This document shows, in pieces, positions 1 to 8,443 of a stretch of 64,000 bases of DNA. This stretch comes from Halopelagius longus (lineage in GTDB: Archaea; Halobacteriota; Halobacteria; Halobacteriales; Haloferacaceae): assembly GCF_900100875.1 (NCBI RefSeq), contig NZ_FNKQ01000001.1, positions 806,001 through 870,000 of the forward strand, in the 5' to 3' direction. Positions within the stretch are counted from its first letter, which is position 1. Each line of letters starts with the position of its first letter. The notes below the pieces were generated by a model. That model had not been told where the DNA came from, ran no database searches, and saw only the letters and a list, made by a program, of their open reading frames with translations. A program made the position numbers and the translations under genes.

Positions 1-136
1 GCCCGCGTCCCGGGTCGTTCACGAGGAGGTACACCACGTCCGCGGCCTCCCGGCGGGCGGGTTCGACCACCCGGTCCCGTTCGTAGCCCAACGGGGCGAT
101 GTGAACGCGTCGCCCCGACGGAAGTGTCGCGTTCAT
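1..136 (-). CDS. HFX_2341/DUF6293 family protein (5' part only)
   Basis: Only the first 45 codons are inside the window; the gene runs off the left edge. The N-terminus reads MNATLPSGRRVHIAPLGYE and continues with DRVVEP and ADVVYLLV. This matches, from memory, the opening of the haloarchaeal HFX_2341 (DUF6293) family, whose members pair a Rossmann-like N-terminal domain with a C-terminal winged helix and are thought to be transcription regulators. The ATG at 136 fits a TATA-like box about 27 bases upstream, so a leaderless message is likely. The C-terminal domain is not visible, so function is inferred from family only. Confidence 0.7.
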   Translation of the reverse strand, partial: MNATLPSGRRVHIAPLGYERDRVVEPARREAADVVYLLVNDPGRG

Positions 137-156
137 GCCACGAGTGGAGCGAACAG

Positions 157-166
157 GTATATCAAT
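157..166 (-). promoter_or_regulatory. TATA box of the DUF6293 gene
   Basis: On the minus strand the sequence reads ATTGATATAC, centred about 26 bases before the ATG at 136. This is the haloarchaeal TATA spacing for a leaderless transcript and supports that start codon. Confidence 0.5.
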
Positions 167-200
167 CTTCGGACGTGATTCGACGGTCCGACGGACGGAC

Positions 201-311
201 CGGAGGAGAACGGGGGAAGAGAAAGGGAGAGGGCGGAGGTGGTTGGAGGGCCGAAGCGGAGGGGGTGAGGGGGCGGGCGAGTGGAGGGGAGTCGGTGAGG
301 GCGGAGGGAGT
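201..311. other. G-rich polypurine tract in a 400-base intergenic gap
   Basis: The gap between 137 and 540 holds no convincing gene. From about 201 to 311 the plus strand is almost all purine with many GGG and GGGG runs, unlike the balanced GC of the neighbouring genes. The minus strand is correspondingly pyrimidine-rich. Translations of this stretch are low-complexity Arg/Gly or Ser/Pro strings, so coding is unlikely. Nothing else is recognised in the gap apart from the promoter of the gene starting at 136. Confidence 0.6.
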
Positions 312-540
312 TCCGCGGGCACCGAGGCGGCGTCCGCGGCGCGCGCGCCGTCGCATCGCCGACTTACCGGGGAAACCCCGGCACGGGACCGGTCGGCGGT
401 CGGGGCCGACGACGACGCGCACTCGTTGCTTCCTCCCGACGGTGGTTCAACATTATCTCGTTACAATCGTGACAATCGTGAACGACGGGACGTTCGAGTC
501 GTTCGCTTCGACCGAGAGAAGAGGAGACGGACGGAGGCGG

Positions 541-810
541 TCAGTTTCGCTGGGGAATCGCGTCCGCCTCGGTGAGGTGGATGCGGCCGTTTCCGTGGAC
601 GACGACGTGGAATCCGGCGTAGTCGAACGAGACGGTGAGACCCTCGACGGCCGAGGGGCCGTCCACTAGCGAACTCAGCGCGTCGGGGTCCACGACGGCC
701 GCCAACGGCGGCAGGTCGACGGCGTCGGTGCCGGAGACGTCGGCGACGAGAGAGACGAGCGTAGTCGCAAGAGAACCCCCAGCGGATTGCGGTAGTAGCT
801 CTTCGTGCAT
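541..810 (-). CDS. HalOD1 output-domain protein
   Basis: An 89-residue protein that is essentially one HalOD1 (halobacterial output domain 1). The hydrophobic pattern LATTLVSLVADVSG, the motif VDLPPLAAVVDPDALSSL and the closing strands FDYAGFHVVVHGNGRI are typical. HalOD1 domains occur alone or at the C-terminus of haloarchaeal response regulators and are presumed output modules; their biochemical role is unknown. The ATG at 810 was chosen because a TATA box lies 28 bases upstream and the family starts there; a longer reading to 891 would add a non-conserved arginine-rich leader. It stands alone between two intergenic gaps. Confidence 0.85.
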   Translation of the reverse strand: MHEELLPQSAGGSLATTLVSLVADVSGTDAVDLPPLAAVVDPDALSSLVDGPSAVEGLTVSFDYAGFHVVVHGNGRIHLTEADAIPQRN

Positions 811-832
811 GGTATATCGAGACGGGGTGACG

Positions 833-843
833 GGATATAAACC
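833..843 (-). promoter_or_regulatory. TATA box of the HalOD1 gene
   Basis: GGTTTATATCC on the minus strand is centred 28 bases before the ATG at 810. It sets that start as a leaderless one. Confidence 0.55.
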
Positions 844-1020
844 CTGTAACCGCCGCAGGAACGCTCTCGGGAGATGTACGAAACACGTCATGTTTCGGTC
901 GCCGCGCCGTCGTCCGAATCGGGTCCTCGCGCGCCGTCGCGGCCGAATCCGTCCGGTAGGAACACTCTCTCGGGCGCTAACCCGCGGCAGAGGTAAGGCG
1001 CTCGCATCCGTACCCGGGCC

Positions 1021-1341
1021 ATGGACGTAGAGGTAGCGGTTCGACTCCTCGTGGCGGCGTTCTGCGTCGTCGCCCCCTCGGTTCTCTTCGTCGGCCTCGT
1101 CAGGGGACTCGACAAACTCCGGGACGACCGCCTCGTCGAACAGGTTCTCGAACGGATGGACGACGACGACGCGACCGCGCCGACGTACCGGCGCGCCCCG
1201 TTCACCTCGGCGGTGAGCGACGGCGGACGGGCGGCCGAGACGGTCGCATGCGGCGTCTGCGGCGCGCCGAACCCCGCGTACGCCTCGTACTGCGGAACGT
1301 GCCTCTCGGCACTCGACGGCGACTCGGAAGCGTCGAAATAG
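1021..1341 (+). CDS. Membrane-anchored zinc-ribbon protein (haloarchaeal hypothetical)
   Basis: 106 residues. One hydrophobic helix lies at about residues 4-27 (AVRLLVAAFCVVAPSVLFVG), followed by a charged acidic linker. The C-terminal zinc ribbon has CGVCGAPNP and, about a dozen residues on, YCGTCL, giving two CxxC pairs. The layout suggests a small inner-membrane protein with a cytoplasmic metal-binding knuckle. I recognise the type as a conserved haloarchaeal family but know no function. It converges on sucD, with only 24 bases between the two stops. Confidence 0.75.
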   Translation: MDVEVAVRLLVAAFCVVAPSVLFVGLVRGLDKLRDDRLVEQVLERMDDDDATAPTYRRAPFTSAVSDGGRAAETVACGVCGAPNPAYASYCGTCLSALDGDSEASK

Positions 1342-1365
1342 AAGAAAACGGGAGTTTCGGCGCCG

Positions 1366-2235
1366 TTACAGGAAGTCTTCGACGTGTTCTGCGACTTCCT
1401 CCGGCGTGTCGCCGACGGGGACGCCGGCGTCGTTCAGCGCCGAAATCTTCGACTCGGCGGTGCCCGTGCCGGACCCCGAGACGATGGCGCCCGCGTGGCC
1501 CATGCGCTTGCCCGGCGGCGCGGTGCGGCCCGCGATGAAGCCCGCGACGGGCGTGTCCATGTTCTCGGCGATGTACTTCGCGGCCTGCTCTTCGTCCTCG
1601 CCGCCGATTTCGCCGCACATGACGACGGCCTCCGTCTCCTCGTCCTCCTCGAACAGTTCGAGGGCGTCGATGAACGACGTGCCGATGATGGGGTCGCCCC
1701 CGATGCCGACGGCGGTGGTCTGGCCGATGCCGCGGTCGGTGAGGTTCGAGACGACCTGGTACGTCAGGGTGCCCGACCGGGAGACCAGACCGACGTTACC
1801 GGACTCGAAGATGTTGCCGGGGAGGATGCCGAGTTTCGACTCGCCGGGCGTGATGATGCCGGGACAGTTCGGACCCAGCAAGCGCGTGTCCACCTCGGAG
1901 AGTCGCTTGTTCACCTTGGCCATGTCCTGCGTCGGGATGCCCTCGGTGATGGCCACGACGAACTCGAGGTCCGTATCGAGGGCCTCGAAGACGGCGTCGC
2001 CGGCGAACGCCGGCGGGACGAACACGACGGAGGCGTCGGCGTTTTCCTCGCGGACGGCCTCGTCTACGGTGTCGTAGACGGGGACGCCTTCGACCTCTTG
2101 GCCGCCCTTGCCGGGGACGGCGCCGGCGACCACGTTCGTTCCGTACTCCATCATCTGCTGGGTGTGGAACTTTCCTTCCCCGCCGGTGATGCCCTGTACA
2201 ACCACGCGAGTGTCGTCGTCGACTAAGATGCTCAT
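1366..2235 (-). CDS. sucD: Succinyl-CoA ligase (ADP-forming) alpha subunit
   Basis: 289 residues, the usual length. With SucC it interconverts succinyl-CoA, ADP and phosphate with succinate, CoA and ATP, the substrate-level phosphorylation step of the TCA cycle. The N-terminal CoA-binding Rossmann domain begins [18 protein letters not shown]. The phosphohistidine loop is seen as [19 protein letters not shown] near residue 245, with LLGPNCPGI mid-protein. The ATG overlaps the sucC stop by four bases (ATGA, 2232-2235), so the pair is translationally coupled. Reading direction is away from the sucC promoter. Confidence 0.97.
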   Translation of the reverse strand: MSILVDDDTRVVVQGITGGEGKFHTQQMMEYGTNVVAGAVPGKGGQEVEGVPVYDTVDEAVREENADASVVFVPPAFAGDAVFEALDTDLEFVVAITEGIPTQDMAKVNKRLSEVDTRLLGPNCPGIITPGESKLGILPGNIFESGNVGLVSRSGTLTYQVVSNLTDRGIGQTTAVGIGGDPIIGTSFIDALELFEEDEETEAVVMCGEIGGEDEEQAAKYIAENMDTPVAGFIAGRTAPPGKRMGHAGAIVSGSGTGTAESKISALNDAGVPVGDTPEEVAEHVEDFL

Positions 2236-3377
2236 TGGCTTGCCTCCTCCGCGTTCTGGACGGCCCGTTGGACCGCGTCTTCGAGCGTCTTCTCCACTTC
2301 GACGAGGTCCGTGTTGAGTATCTCCATGCCCTCCTCGGCGTTCGTGCCGGCGAGGCGCACGACGACCTTCTTCGGAATCTCGTCGAACTGCTCTAAGGCC
2401 TCGTTGATACCCTTGGCCACCTCGTCGCCGCGGGTGATGCCGCCGAAGATGTTGAACACGACCGCGTCGACGTTGTCGTCGGAGAACACCATGTCGAGGG
2501 CGTTCGCGACGCGTTCGGCCTTCGCGCCGCCGCCGATGTCGAGGAAGTTGGCGGGTTCGCCGCCGTAGTGGTCGACGATGTCGAGCGTCGTCATCACGAG
2601 ACCCGCACCGTTGCCGATGATGCCGACGTTACCCGACAGGCGGACGTAGTCGAAGCCGTACTCGCCGGCCTTTCGCTCTAAGTCGTTCTGGTAGGCGTCC
2701 TCTTCCATCTCCGCGAGGTCCGGGTGCCGGAACAGGGCGTCGTCGTCGATGTTCATGACCGCGTCGGCGGCGACGACTTCCCGGTCGGAGGTTATCATCA
2801 CGGGGTTGATTTCGATGTCGGAGGCGTCGTTAGACTCGTAGAGGTCGTACAGCGTCGAGAGGAACGACGCCACGTCCATCGCCACGTCGTCGGGGATGCC
2901 GGCCTCGAAGACGACCTTGCGGGCCTGATAGGGGTGCAGGCCGAACGCGGGGTCGATGTGCTCGCGGGCGATGGCCTCGGGCGTCTCCTCGGCGACTTCC
3001 TCGATGTTGACGCCGCCTTCGGTGGAGACCATCGCGACGGGCTTGCCCTCGCCGCGGTCCATCGTGATACCGACGTACAGTTCGTTCTCGAAGTCGACGC
3101 CGGCCTCGACGAGGACTTCCTCGACGGTGTAGCCCTTCAGGTCCATGCCGAGGATGTCCTCGGCGGCCTCTCGGGCCTCCTCTTCGTCTGTCGCTATCTT
3201 GATACCGCCGGCTTTGCCGCGTCCGCCGACGTGAACCTGCGCCTTGATGGCCGCGGGGTATCCGATATCCTCGACGGCCTCCATGACCTCGTCTACGGAC
3301 GACGCGAGGCGGGACTCGGGCACCGGAATCCCGGCCTCGGCGAAGATATCCTTCGCCTGATATTCGTGAAGCTTCAT
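2232..3377 (-). CDS. sucC: Succinyl-CoA ligase (ADP-forming) beta subunit
   Basis: 381 residues. An ATP-grasp domain opens with [20 protein letters not shown] and continues [16 protein letters not shown], followed by the CoA-ligase half with [12 protein letters not shown] and [15 protein letters not shown]. It supplies the nucleotide- and succinate-binding half of the SucCD enzyme. The ATG at 3377 starts at the conserved MKLHEYQ; an earlier in-frame start at 3401 would add eight non-conserved residues and would overlap the promoter element. A TATA-like TTTAAG lies about 31 bases upstream at 3405-3413. Confidence 0.97.
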   Translation of the reverse strand: MKLHEYQAKDIFAEAGIPVPESRLASSVDEVMEAVEDIGYPAAIKAQVHVGGRGKAGGIKIATDEEEAREAAEDILGMDLKGYTVEEVLVEAGVDFENELYVGITMDRGEGKPVAMVSTEGGVNIEEVAEETPEAIAREHIDPAFGLHPYQARKVVFEAGIPDDVAMDVASFLSTLYDLYESNDASDIEINPVMITSDREVVAADAVMNIDDDALFRHPDLAEMEEDAYQNDLERKAGEYGFDYVRLSGNVGIIGNGAGLVMTTLDIVDHYGGEPANFLDIGGGAKAERVANALDMVFSDDNVDAVVFNIFGGITRGDEVAKGINEALEQFDEIPKKVVVRLAGTNAEEGMEILNTDLVEVEKTLEDAVQRAVQNAEEASQ

Positions 3378-3404
3378 TCCATCCGTGGGAGGGTGGGGCA
3401 CGCG

Positions 3405-3413
3405 CTTAAATCC
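3405..3413 (-). promoter_or_regulatory. TATA box of sucCD
   Basis: GGATTTAAG on the minus strand, about 31 bases from the sucC ATG. It is the only AT-rich element in this short divergent gap that faces sucC. Confidence 0.45.
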
Positions 3414-3531
3414 CGTTCATCTTCGTTCGGGAAATACCCCGCAAGAATTGCTTCTACCCCGCCGGAGTCCCCGAGTCCTCGCTCGGCCGCCTCCGAATTT
3501 ATTGCACTCCCGCGCCGATACCACGGACGAC

Positions 3532-4482
3532 ATGCGCGCAGTCAGAATTCACGAACACGGCGACGCGGACGTACTGCGAGTGGACGACACTGAGTCGCCC
3601 GACCCCGAACCCGGACAGGTTCTCGTTGACGTCGAAGCGGTCGGGGTGAACCCGGTGGACACGTACTTCCGGGAGGGGGAGTACCCGGTGCCGCACCTCC
3701 CCTTCGTTCCGGGGTCCGACCTCGCGGGAACCGTCGTCGGCGACGGCGTCGAACGCTTCGAGGCCGGAGACAGGGTGTTCGGCACCGGCCTCGGCAACGG
3801 GATGTCCGGCACCTACGCCGAGGAAGTCGCCGCGCCCGCGGACTTCCTCGCGCACGTCCCCGATGGCGTCTCCTTCGAGGACGCCGCGGCCCTCGCGTTG
3901 GTCGGGACGACGGCGTGGCAGGCGTTCGTCCACCACGCGAAGGTCGAACCCGCTGAGACGGTCCTCGTCCACGGCGGGAACGGCGGCGTCGGCCACGTCG
4001 CCGTCCAACTCGCCGAGACGATGGGCGCGCGAGTGCTCGCCACCGCCTCCGAGGAGTTCCACGACGACGTGCGCGCACTCGGGGCCGACGAGGTGTTCGA
4101 CTACCGCCGCAACGACTTGGCGGACGCCGTCCTCGCCGCGGGGGCGCCGGACGTGATTCTCGACACCCACATGGACCGGTACCTCCAGTTCAACGCGAAC
4201 GTCGCGGCCACTGACGGCCGGATAATCGGCATCGGCAACGACACCGCCGAAGGGGGCTTCACCGACATCGGCGTCACGAAGGGGAAGGAACTGCGCTACC
4301 AGTTCATGACCATGTACAACACCGCCGAGAAGGACGCCGTCCTGACCCGACTCGGGTCGCTTCTGGAACGCGGCGAAGTCGAACCCGTCGTCCACGAGAC
4401 GTACGCCCTCGAAGACGCCGTCGAGGCCCAACGAACCGTCCTCGAAGAGAGTTTCCTCGGCAAAGTCGTCCTCGTTCCCTGA
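3532..4482 (+). CDS. NADPH:quinone reductase-like MDR oxidoreductase
   Basis: 316 residues of the zinc-independent medium-chain dehydrogenase/reductase superfamily. The N-terminal GroES-like domain reads MRAVRIHEHGDADVLRV and GVNPVDTYFREG. The nucleotide-binding fold has VLVHGGNGGVGHVAVQLAE with the GxGxxG-type turn. There are no cysteine ligands for a catalytic zinc, as expected for quinone oxidoreductases. Start 3532 fits the family and a TATA element (gaatttattg) near 3494-3503. The gene diverges from sucC. A distant paralogue lies at 27639. The true substrate cannot be told from sequence. Confidence 0.88.
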   Translation: MRAVRIHEHGDADVLRVDDTESPDPEPGQVLVDVEAVGVNPVDTYFREGEYPVPHLPFVPGSDLAGTVVGDGVERFEAGDRVFGTGLGNGMSGTYAEEVAAPADFLAHVPDGVSFEDAAALALVGTTAWQAFVHHAKVEPAETVLVHGGNGGVGHVAVQLAETMGARVLATASEEFHDDVRALGADEVFDYRRNDLADAVLAAGAPDVILDTHMDRYLQFNANVAATDGRIIGIGNDTAEGGFTDIGVTKGKELRYQFMTMYNTAEKDAVLTRLGSLLERGEVEPVVHETYALEDAVEAQRTVLEESFLGKVVLVP

Positions 4483-4552
4483 GGAGGGCGTCGTCCCCGC
4501 TTGCGCCGCGCCCGCCGTGTCAATTTATGTCACTCGTGCGCCACCTAGCGGT

Positions 4553-5263
4553 ATGTCAGTCGAGTTCGACTTCGACGGAACGGTGGCGTTGGTGACCGGC
4601 GCGAGCGGCGCTCTCGGGAGCGCAGTCGCTCGAACCTTCCGCGACGCGGGCGCGACGGTGGCCGCCGCGGACGTGGTCGAACCGGACGACGAGGACGCCC
4701 TCTTAGAGCCCGAGGGCGACATCGAGTTCTATCAGGCCGACTTCACCGACGAGGAGGAGGTGTCCCGGGTCGTCGAGGAGGTGGTCGAGGACCACGGGCG
4801 ACTCGACCACCTCGCCAACATCGCGGGGACGTGGCGCGGCGGGACGCCGATAGAGGAGACGGACGTCGATACGTTCGACTTCCTGTTCGACGTGAACCTC
4901 AAGACGATGTTCCTCGCCTCGAAGCACGCGCTCCCGCACCTCCGGGAGACGGAGGGAGCCATCGTCTCCGTCTCGGCGCGTTCGTCGCTGGAGGGCGGCG
5001 AGGGCGACGGCCCGTACCGCGCCTCGAAGGCGGGGGTGCGACTTCTCACGGAGACCGTCGCCGAGGAGAACCTCGGGACGGTGCGCGCGAACGCGGTGAT
5101 GCCGAGCGTCATCGACACGCCCGCGAACCGCGAGATGATGCCCGACGCCGACCACGACTCGTGGGTCGCCCCCGAACAGATAGCGCGCGTCGTCGCCGTT
5201 CTCTGCTCCGACGCCGCCGAAGTCACCTCCGGCGCGGCGGTGCCCGTCTACGGCGAGGCCTGA
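4553..5263 (+). CDS. SDR family NAD(P)-dependent oxidoreductase
   Basis: 236 residues, a classical short-chain dehydrogenase. The cofactor loop is TGASGALGSA near residue 14, the structural motif is ANIAG, and the catalytic Ser (VSVSARSS), Tyr and Lys (YRASK, about residues 155 and 159) are all present. The substrate is unknown; 3-oxoacyl-ACP-reductase-like annotations are common for such proteins. ATG 4553 lies about 28 bases after a TATA-like caatttatg (4521-4529). A longer version from 4517 would overlap that promoter. Confidence 0.88.
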   Translation: MSVEFDFDGTVALVTGASGALGSAVARTFRDAGATVAAADVVEPDDEDALLEPEGDIEFYQADFTDEEEVSRVVEEVVEDHGRLDHLANIAGTWRGGTPIEETDVDTFDFLFDVNLKTMFLASKHALPHLRETEGAIVSVSARSSLEGGEGDGPYRASKAGVRLLTETVAEENLGTVRANAVMPSVIDTPANREMMPDADHDSWVAPEQIARVVAVLCSDAAEVTSGAAVPVYGEA

Positions 5264-5301
5264 TCGACCTTCGCCCGCCACCCCGCCGGACCACCGTTCG
5301 A

Positions 5302-5367
5302 CCGAATAAATGTCATCCTATCTTTATATGCTCTCGTTAATGTATTCATTTATTACCGGTTATTCGG
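5302..5367. repeat. Inverted repeat in AT-rich upstream region
   Basis: CCGAATAA (5302-5309) is repeated inverted as TTATTCGG (5360-5367) across 50 bases in an unusually AT-rich stretch upstream of the first SNF transporter. It could be a regulator or chromatin-protein site, but the eight-base arms could also be chance. Confidence 0.3.
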
Positions 5368-5416
5368 GAGAACATCGGGGTGTTTTTCAATAACACGGAC
5401 GGTATCGTCCAGAGAC

Positions 5417-6754
5417 ATGAGTGAACGAGAGACGTGGGCGACGCGGGCAGGGTTCATCCTCGCAGCCGTCGGGTCCGCCGTGGGCCTCGGGAACATCTGG
5501 CAGTTCCCGTTCAAGACGGCGCAGTTCGGAGGTGCGTCCTTCCTCGTCGTCTACCTCATCGCGGTGTTCGGTATCGGCCTCCCAGCCATCCTCGCGGAGT
5601 TCGTCATCGGTCGGCGGGCGAAACTCAACGCCATCAGCGCGTTCGGCAGAATCGGTCACCGCCAGTGGCGGTTCGTCGGCGCGTTGGGACTGCTCACCGG
5701 CTTTTGGATTCTGTCGTACTACAGCGTCGTCGGCGGGTGGGTGATTCGGTACATCTGGGGGAGTCTCCAAGGCGCGTACTTCGGCGACCCGGCGACCTAC
5801 TTCGGCGCCGTCTCGGCCGGTCTCGACGCCGTGGCGCTTCACGCCGTCTTCATGTTCCTCTGCGTCGTCATCGTCGCCCTCGGCATCGAGGACGGCATCG
5901 AGAAGGCGACGAAGGTGATGGTCCCTTCCATCGTCGTCATCCTCCTGGGACTGGCGGTGTACGGGACGACGCTCTCCGGCGCGACGGCGGGCTACGACTA
6001 CTTCCTCTCGCCCGACTTCGGCGCGTTGATGAGCAATCTCGGCGACATCGTCCCGTTCGCCGTGGGGCAGGCGTTCTTCTCGCTGTCGCTCGGGATGGGC
6101 GCGATGATAACGTACGCCTCCTACATCGACCGCGACGACAGCCTCGTCGCCGACGGTAGCACCATCGTCGTGCTGAACACGTTCGTCGGCGTCCTCGCCG
6201 GGTTCGTCGTGTTCCCCCTGCTGTTCGCGCAGGGCATCGACCCGAACACCTCCGGTCCGGGCGCGGTGTTCGTCAGCGTCGCGGGCGCGTTCGCCAACAT
6301 CCCGGCGGGCCGCATCGTCGGCCTCGTCTTCTTCCTCGTCGTCCTCATCGCGGCGCTCTCGTCGGCTATCAGCCTGCTCGAGGTCGTCACCTCCTACGTC
6401 ATCGACAACTACGACGTGGGGCGCGCGCCTACGGCGGCGGCCATCGGCGTCAGCCTGTTCGTCCTCGGCCTCCCCTCGGCGCTCGACACCGCGTGGCTCG
6501 GCTGGTTCGACACGCTCGCGTACCAACTGCTCCTTCCCGTCTCGGTGCTTCTCGTCCTGCTCTTCGTCGGGTGGGTCCTCGGCGACGAAGCGCTCTCGGA
6601 GGTGCTGAAGGGAGCGGGAGTCGGTAACGGCTTCGGGGTGACGTGGCTCTGGATGGTCCGCATCGTCGTCATCCTCGCCGTCCTCGGAACGCTGGCGCTC
6701 GGCATCCAGACGCTGTTCCTCGGTTCGGAACCCGCCATCGTTCCGCCGCTGTAA
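5417..6754 (+). CDS. Sodium-dependent SNF-family transporter, copy 1
   Basis: 445 residues, the usual length of bacterial and archaeal neurotransmitter:sodium symporters (LeuT fold). TM1 contains the broken-helix sodium/substrate motif [17 protein letters not shown]. The next helices include [14 protein letters not shown] and YYSVVGGWVIRY, and about eleven hydrophobic segments follow. It probably imports an amino acid or related small solute with Na+, which suits a halophile. ATG 5417 follows a TATA-like ttttcaataac at about 5380. The tandem paralogue begins 148 bases after its stop. Confidence 0.93.
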   Translation: MSERETWATRAGFILAAVGSAVGLGNIWQFPFKTAQFGGASFLVVYLIAVFGIGLPAILAEFVIGRRAKLNAISAFGRIGHRQWRFVGALGLLTGFWILSYYSVVGGWVIRYIWGSLQGAYFGDPATYFGAVSAGLDAVALHAVFMFLCVVIVALGIEDGIEKATKVMVPSIVVILLGLAVYGTTLSGATAGYDYFLSPDFGALMSNLGDIVPFAVGQAFFSLSLGMGAMITYASYIDRDDSLVADGSTIVVLNTFVGVLAGFVVFPLLFAQGIDPNTSGPGAVFVSVAGAFANIPAGRIVGLVFFLVVLIAALSSAISLLEVVTSYVIDNYDVGRAPTAAAIGVSLFVLGLPSALDTAWLGWFDTLAYQLLLPVSVLLVLLFVGWVLGDEALSEVLKGAGVGNGFGVTWLWMVRIVVILAVLGTLALGIQTLFLGSEPAIVPPL

Positions 6755-6901
6755 GCCTACGAATCGTCGGCCGACCCTCTCTTCTTCCGACCGTTCCCGA
6801 ACCGATAGCGGCGCGTTGACGCCTTAACAACCGTTACAATACCGGTCTGACGAATCTTCGGTCCGAAAGTCACTTTACCGCCAAGGTGGGAGTGCGACGC
6901 A

Positions 6902-8320
6902 ATGACACGAGAGACGTGGGCGACACGAATCGGCTTCATCCTCGCCGCCGTGGGAAGCGCGGTCGGCCTCGGGAACATCTGGCGGTTCCCGTGGGTCACC
7001 GCCGAAAACGGCGGCAGCGCATTCCTCGTGGTGTATCTCGGCATCGTCTTGCTCGTCGGGGTCCCCGGACTGCTCGCCGAATTCGTCATCGGCCGGCGCT
7101 CGAATCGAAGCCCCGCGGGCGCACTTCGCTCCCTGTCCGGTTCCGACGCGTGGGGGGCGTGGGGGCTGTTCTACGTCGGCACCGCCGTCGCGTTGCTCTC
7201 CTTCTACAGCGTCGTCGGCGGGTGGATTCTCCGGTACTTCGTCGAGAGCGGCCTCGCACTCGCGGGCACCGAACCGGCGTACTTCGCCAGTCCGGGGCAG
7301 TACTTCGGCGGCGTCGCCGCCGGGTTCGACGCCGTCGGCTTCCACGTGTTGTTCCTCGCGCTGACGGGGATAATCGTCTTCGCGGGCGTCCGCCGCGGCA
7401 TCGAACTCGGGACGAAGGTGATGATGCCCGCCGTCCTCGTCCTCCTCGTCGCCCTCGCGGGGTGGGCGGCCACCCAGTCGGGGGCCGCCGAGGCGTACGC
7501 GTTCTACCTCCGCTTCGACCTCTCTGTGATTCGACAGAACTTCTTCGGCGTCCTCGGCCCGGCGGCGGGGCAGGCGCTCTTTACCCTCTCTTTGGGCGCG
7601 GGGACGATGGTCACCTACGCGTCCTACGTCGGCGAGGACCGTTCGCTCGCGTTCGACGGGACGACCATCGCCGTGCTCAACACCCTCGTCGGCGTCCTCG
7701 CCGGACTCGTCGTCTTCCCGCTTCTGTTCTCGCTGGGCATCTCGCCCGGCGAGACGGGCACCGGCGCGGGCGCGCTGTTCGTCGGGTTGGCGGGCGCGTT
7801 CTCGCAACTCCCCGGCGGCACGCTCATCGCGACGGCGTTCTTCGCCGTCGTCGCCCTCGCGGCGCTCTCCAGTTCCATCAGCATACTGGAAATTCCGGTC
7901 GCGTTCCTCGTCGACGAGTACGACGTCGAACGCCGCACCGCCGTCGCGGGCGTCGGCGCACTCGTCGTCGTCACCGGGTCCGTCTGCGCCCTCGACCAGT
8001 CGATATTCGGCTTCGTCGCGGGAACGCTCGTGGACGTCCTCCTGACCGCGGGGCTGACGGCGTTCCTCGTCTTCGTCGGGTGGGTCATGGGCCGCGACGC
8101 CCTCGAGGAGTTCCGCGCGGGCGCGGGCGAGGTGGCGACGGCGCTCTCGACGCCGTGGCTCTTCGCCGCCGGCGCTCTGCTCCCCGTCTTCCTCGTCTTC
8201 ACGCTCCTGACGACGTTCGGCATGGACGCACGCCTCGGCTTCTGGCCCACCGTCGCTACCGCCGCCGCCCTCGCGGTGGTCATCTTCGCGGGCGTCCGCG
8301 GCGAACCCGAGGCGGCCTGA
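6902..8320 (+). CDS. Sodium-dependent SNF-family transporter, copy 2
   Basis: 472 residues, clearly a paralogue of the gene at 5417. It shares [27 protein letters not shown] and [17 protein letters not shown], plus the SYYSVVGGW-like helix ([13 protein letters not shown]). The binding-site motif differs at NIWRFPW versus NIWQFPF, and the C-terminus is longer, which suggests a different substrate. It has its own promoter: a TATA-like cactttacc lies about 28 bases before the ATG, so the two copies are probably separately controlled. Confidence 0.93.
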   Translation: MTRETWATRIGFILAAVGSAVGLGNIWRFPWVTAENGGSAFLVVYLGIVLLVGVPGLLAEFVIGRRSNRSPAGALRSLSGSDAWGAWGLFYVGTAVALLSFYSVVGGWILRYFVESGLALAGTEPAYFASPGQYFGGVAAGFDAVGFHVLFLALTGIIVFAGVRRGIELGTKVMMPAVLVLLVALAGWAATQSGAAEAYAFYLRFDLSVIRQNFFGVLGPAAGQALFTLSLGAGTMVTYASYVGEDRSLAFDGTTIAVLNTLVGVLAGLVVFPLLFSLGISPGETGTGAGALFVGLAGAFSQLPGGTLIATAFFAVVALAALSSSISILEIPVAFLVDEYDVERRTAVAGVGALVVVTGSVCALDQSIFGFVAGTLVDVLLTAGLTAFLVFVGWVMGRDALEEFRAGAGEVATALSTPWLFAAGALLPVFLVFTLLTTFGMDARLGFWPTVATAAALAVVIFAGVRGEPEAA

Positions 8321-8348
8321 CCCGCCGTCCGGCGTTCGAGTCCAGTTT

Positions 8349-8364
8349 TTCGACAGTTGTCGAA
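8349..8364. promoter_or_regulatory. Palindromic operator candidate upstream of pccB
   Basis: TTCGACAGTTGTCGAA has perfect seven-base arms around a two-base centre. It ends about 24 bases upstream of the TATA-like element that serves the pccB region. Position and symmetry suit a dimeric repressor or activator of the carboxylase operon; the regulator is not identified. Confidence 0.45.
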
Positions 8365-8387
8365 CCATCCTTTGTCCATAGCGGAAA

Positions 8388-8397
8388 CCCTTTTGTG
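8388..8397 (+). promoter_or_regulatory. TATA-like element of the pccB leader
   Basis: CCCTTTTGTG is centred about 28 bases before the ATG at 8420, not before pccB itself. Transcription would therefore start at or near the first base of the mini-ORF. Confidence 0.4.
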
Positions 8398-8419
8398 CTC
8401 CGTCCGGTCGTTCGTGACA

Positions 8420-8443
8420 ATGAACGCAGGTGGTCCGACGTGA
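8420..8443 (+). CDS. Leaderless seven-residue leader ORF before pccB
   Basis: ATG AAC GCA GGT GGT CCG ACG TGA encodes MNAGGPT. The ATG is where a leaderless transcript from the TATA-like element at 8388-8397 would begin. The stop overlaps the GTG start of pccB in a GTGA arrangement, the same junction used between coupled genes elsewhere in this window. This suggests pccB is translated by termination-reinitiation after a tiny leader peptide. It may instead be chance. Confidence 0.4.
   Translation: MNAGGPT

Noticed and set aside
2724-3593. Long plus-strand open frame (about 289 codons) opposite sucC
   Set aside because: It is antisense to a well-supported sucC and its product is a Val/Asp/Arg-rich string with no domain; such mirror frames are common in very GC-rich DNA.
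6886-8438. Open frame running through the second SNF gene into pccB
   Set aside because: The upstream part is an Arg-rich out-of-frame reading of the SNF transporter. Only the part from 8440 onward is a real protein.
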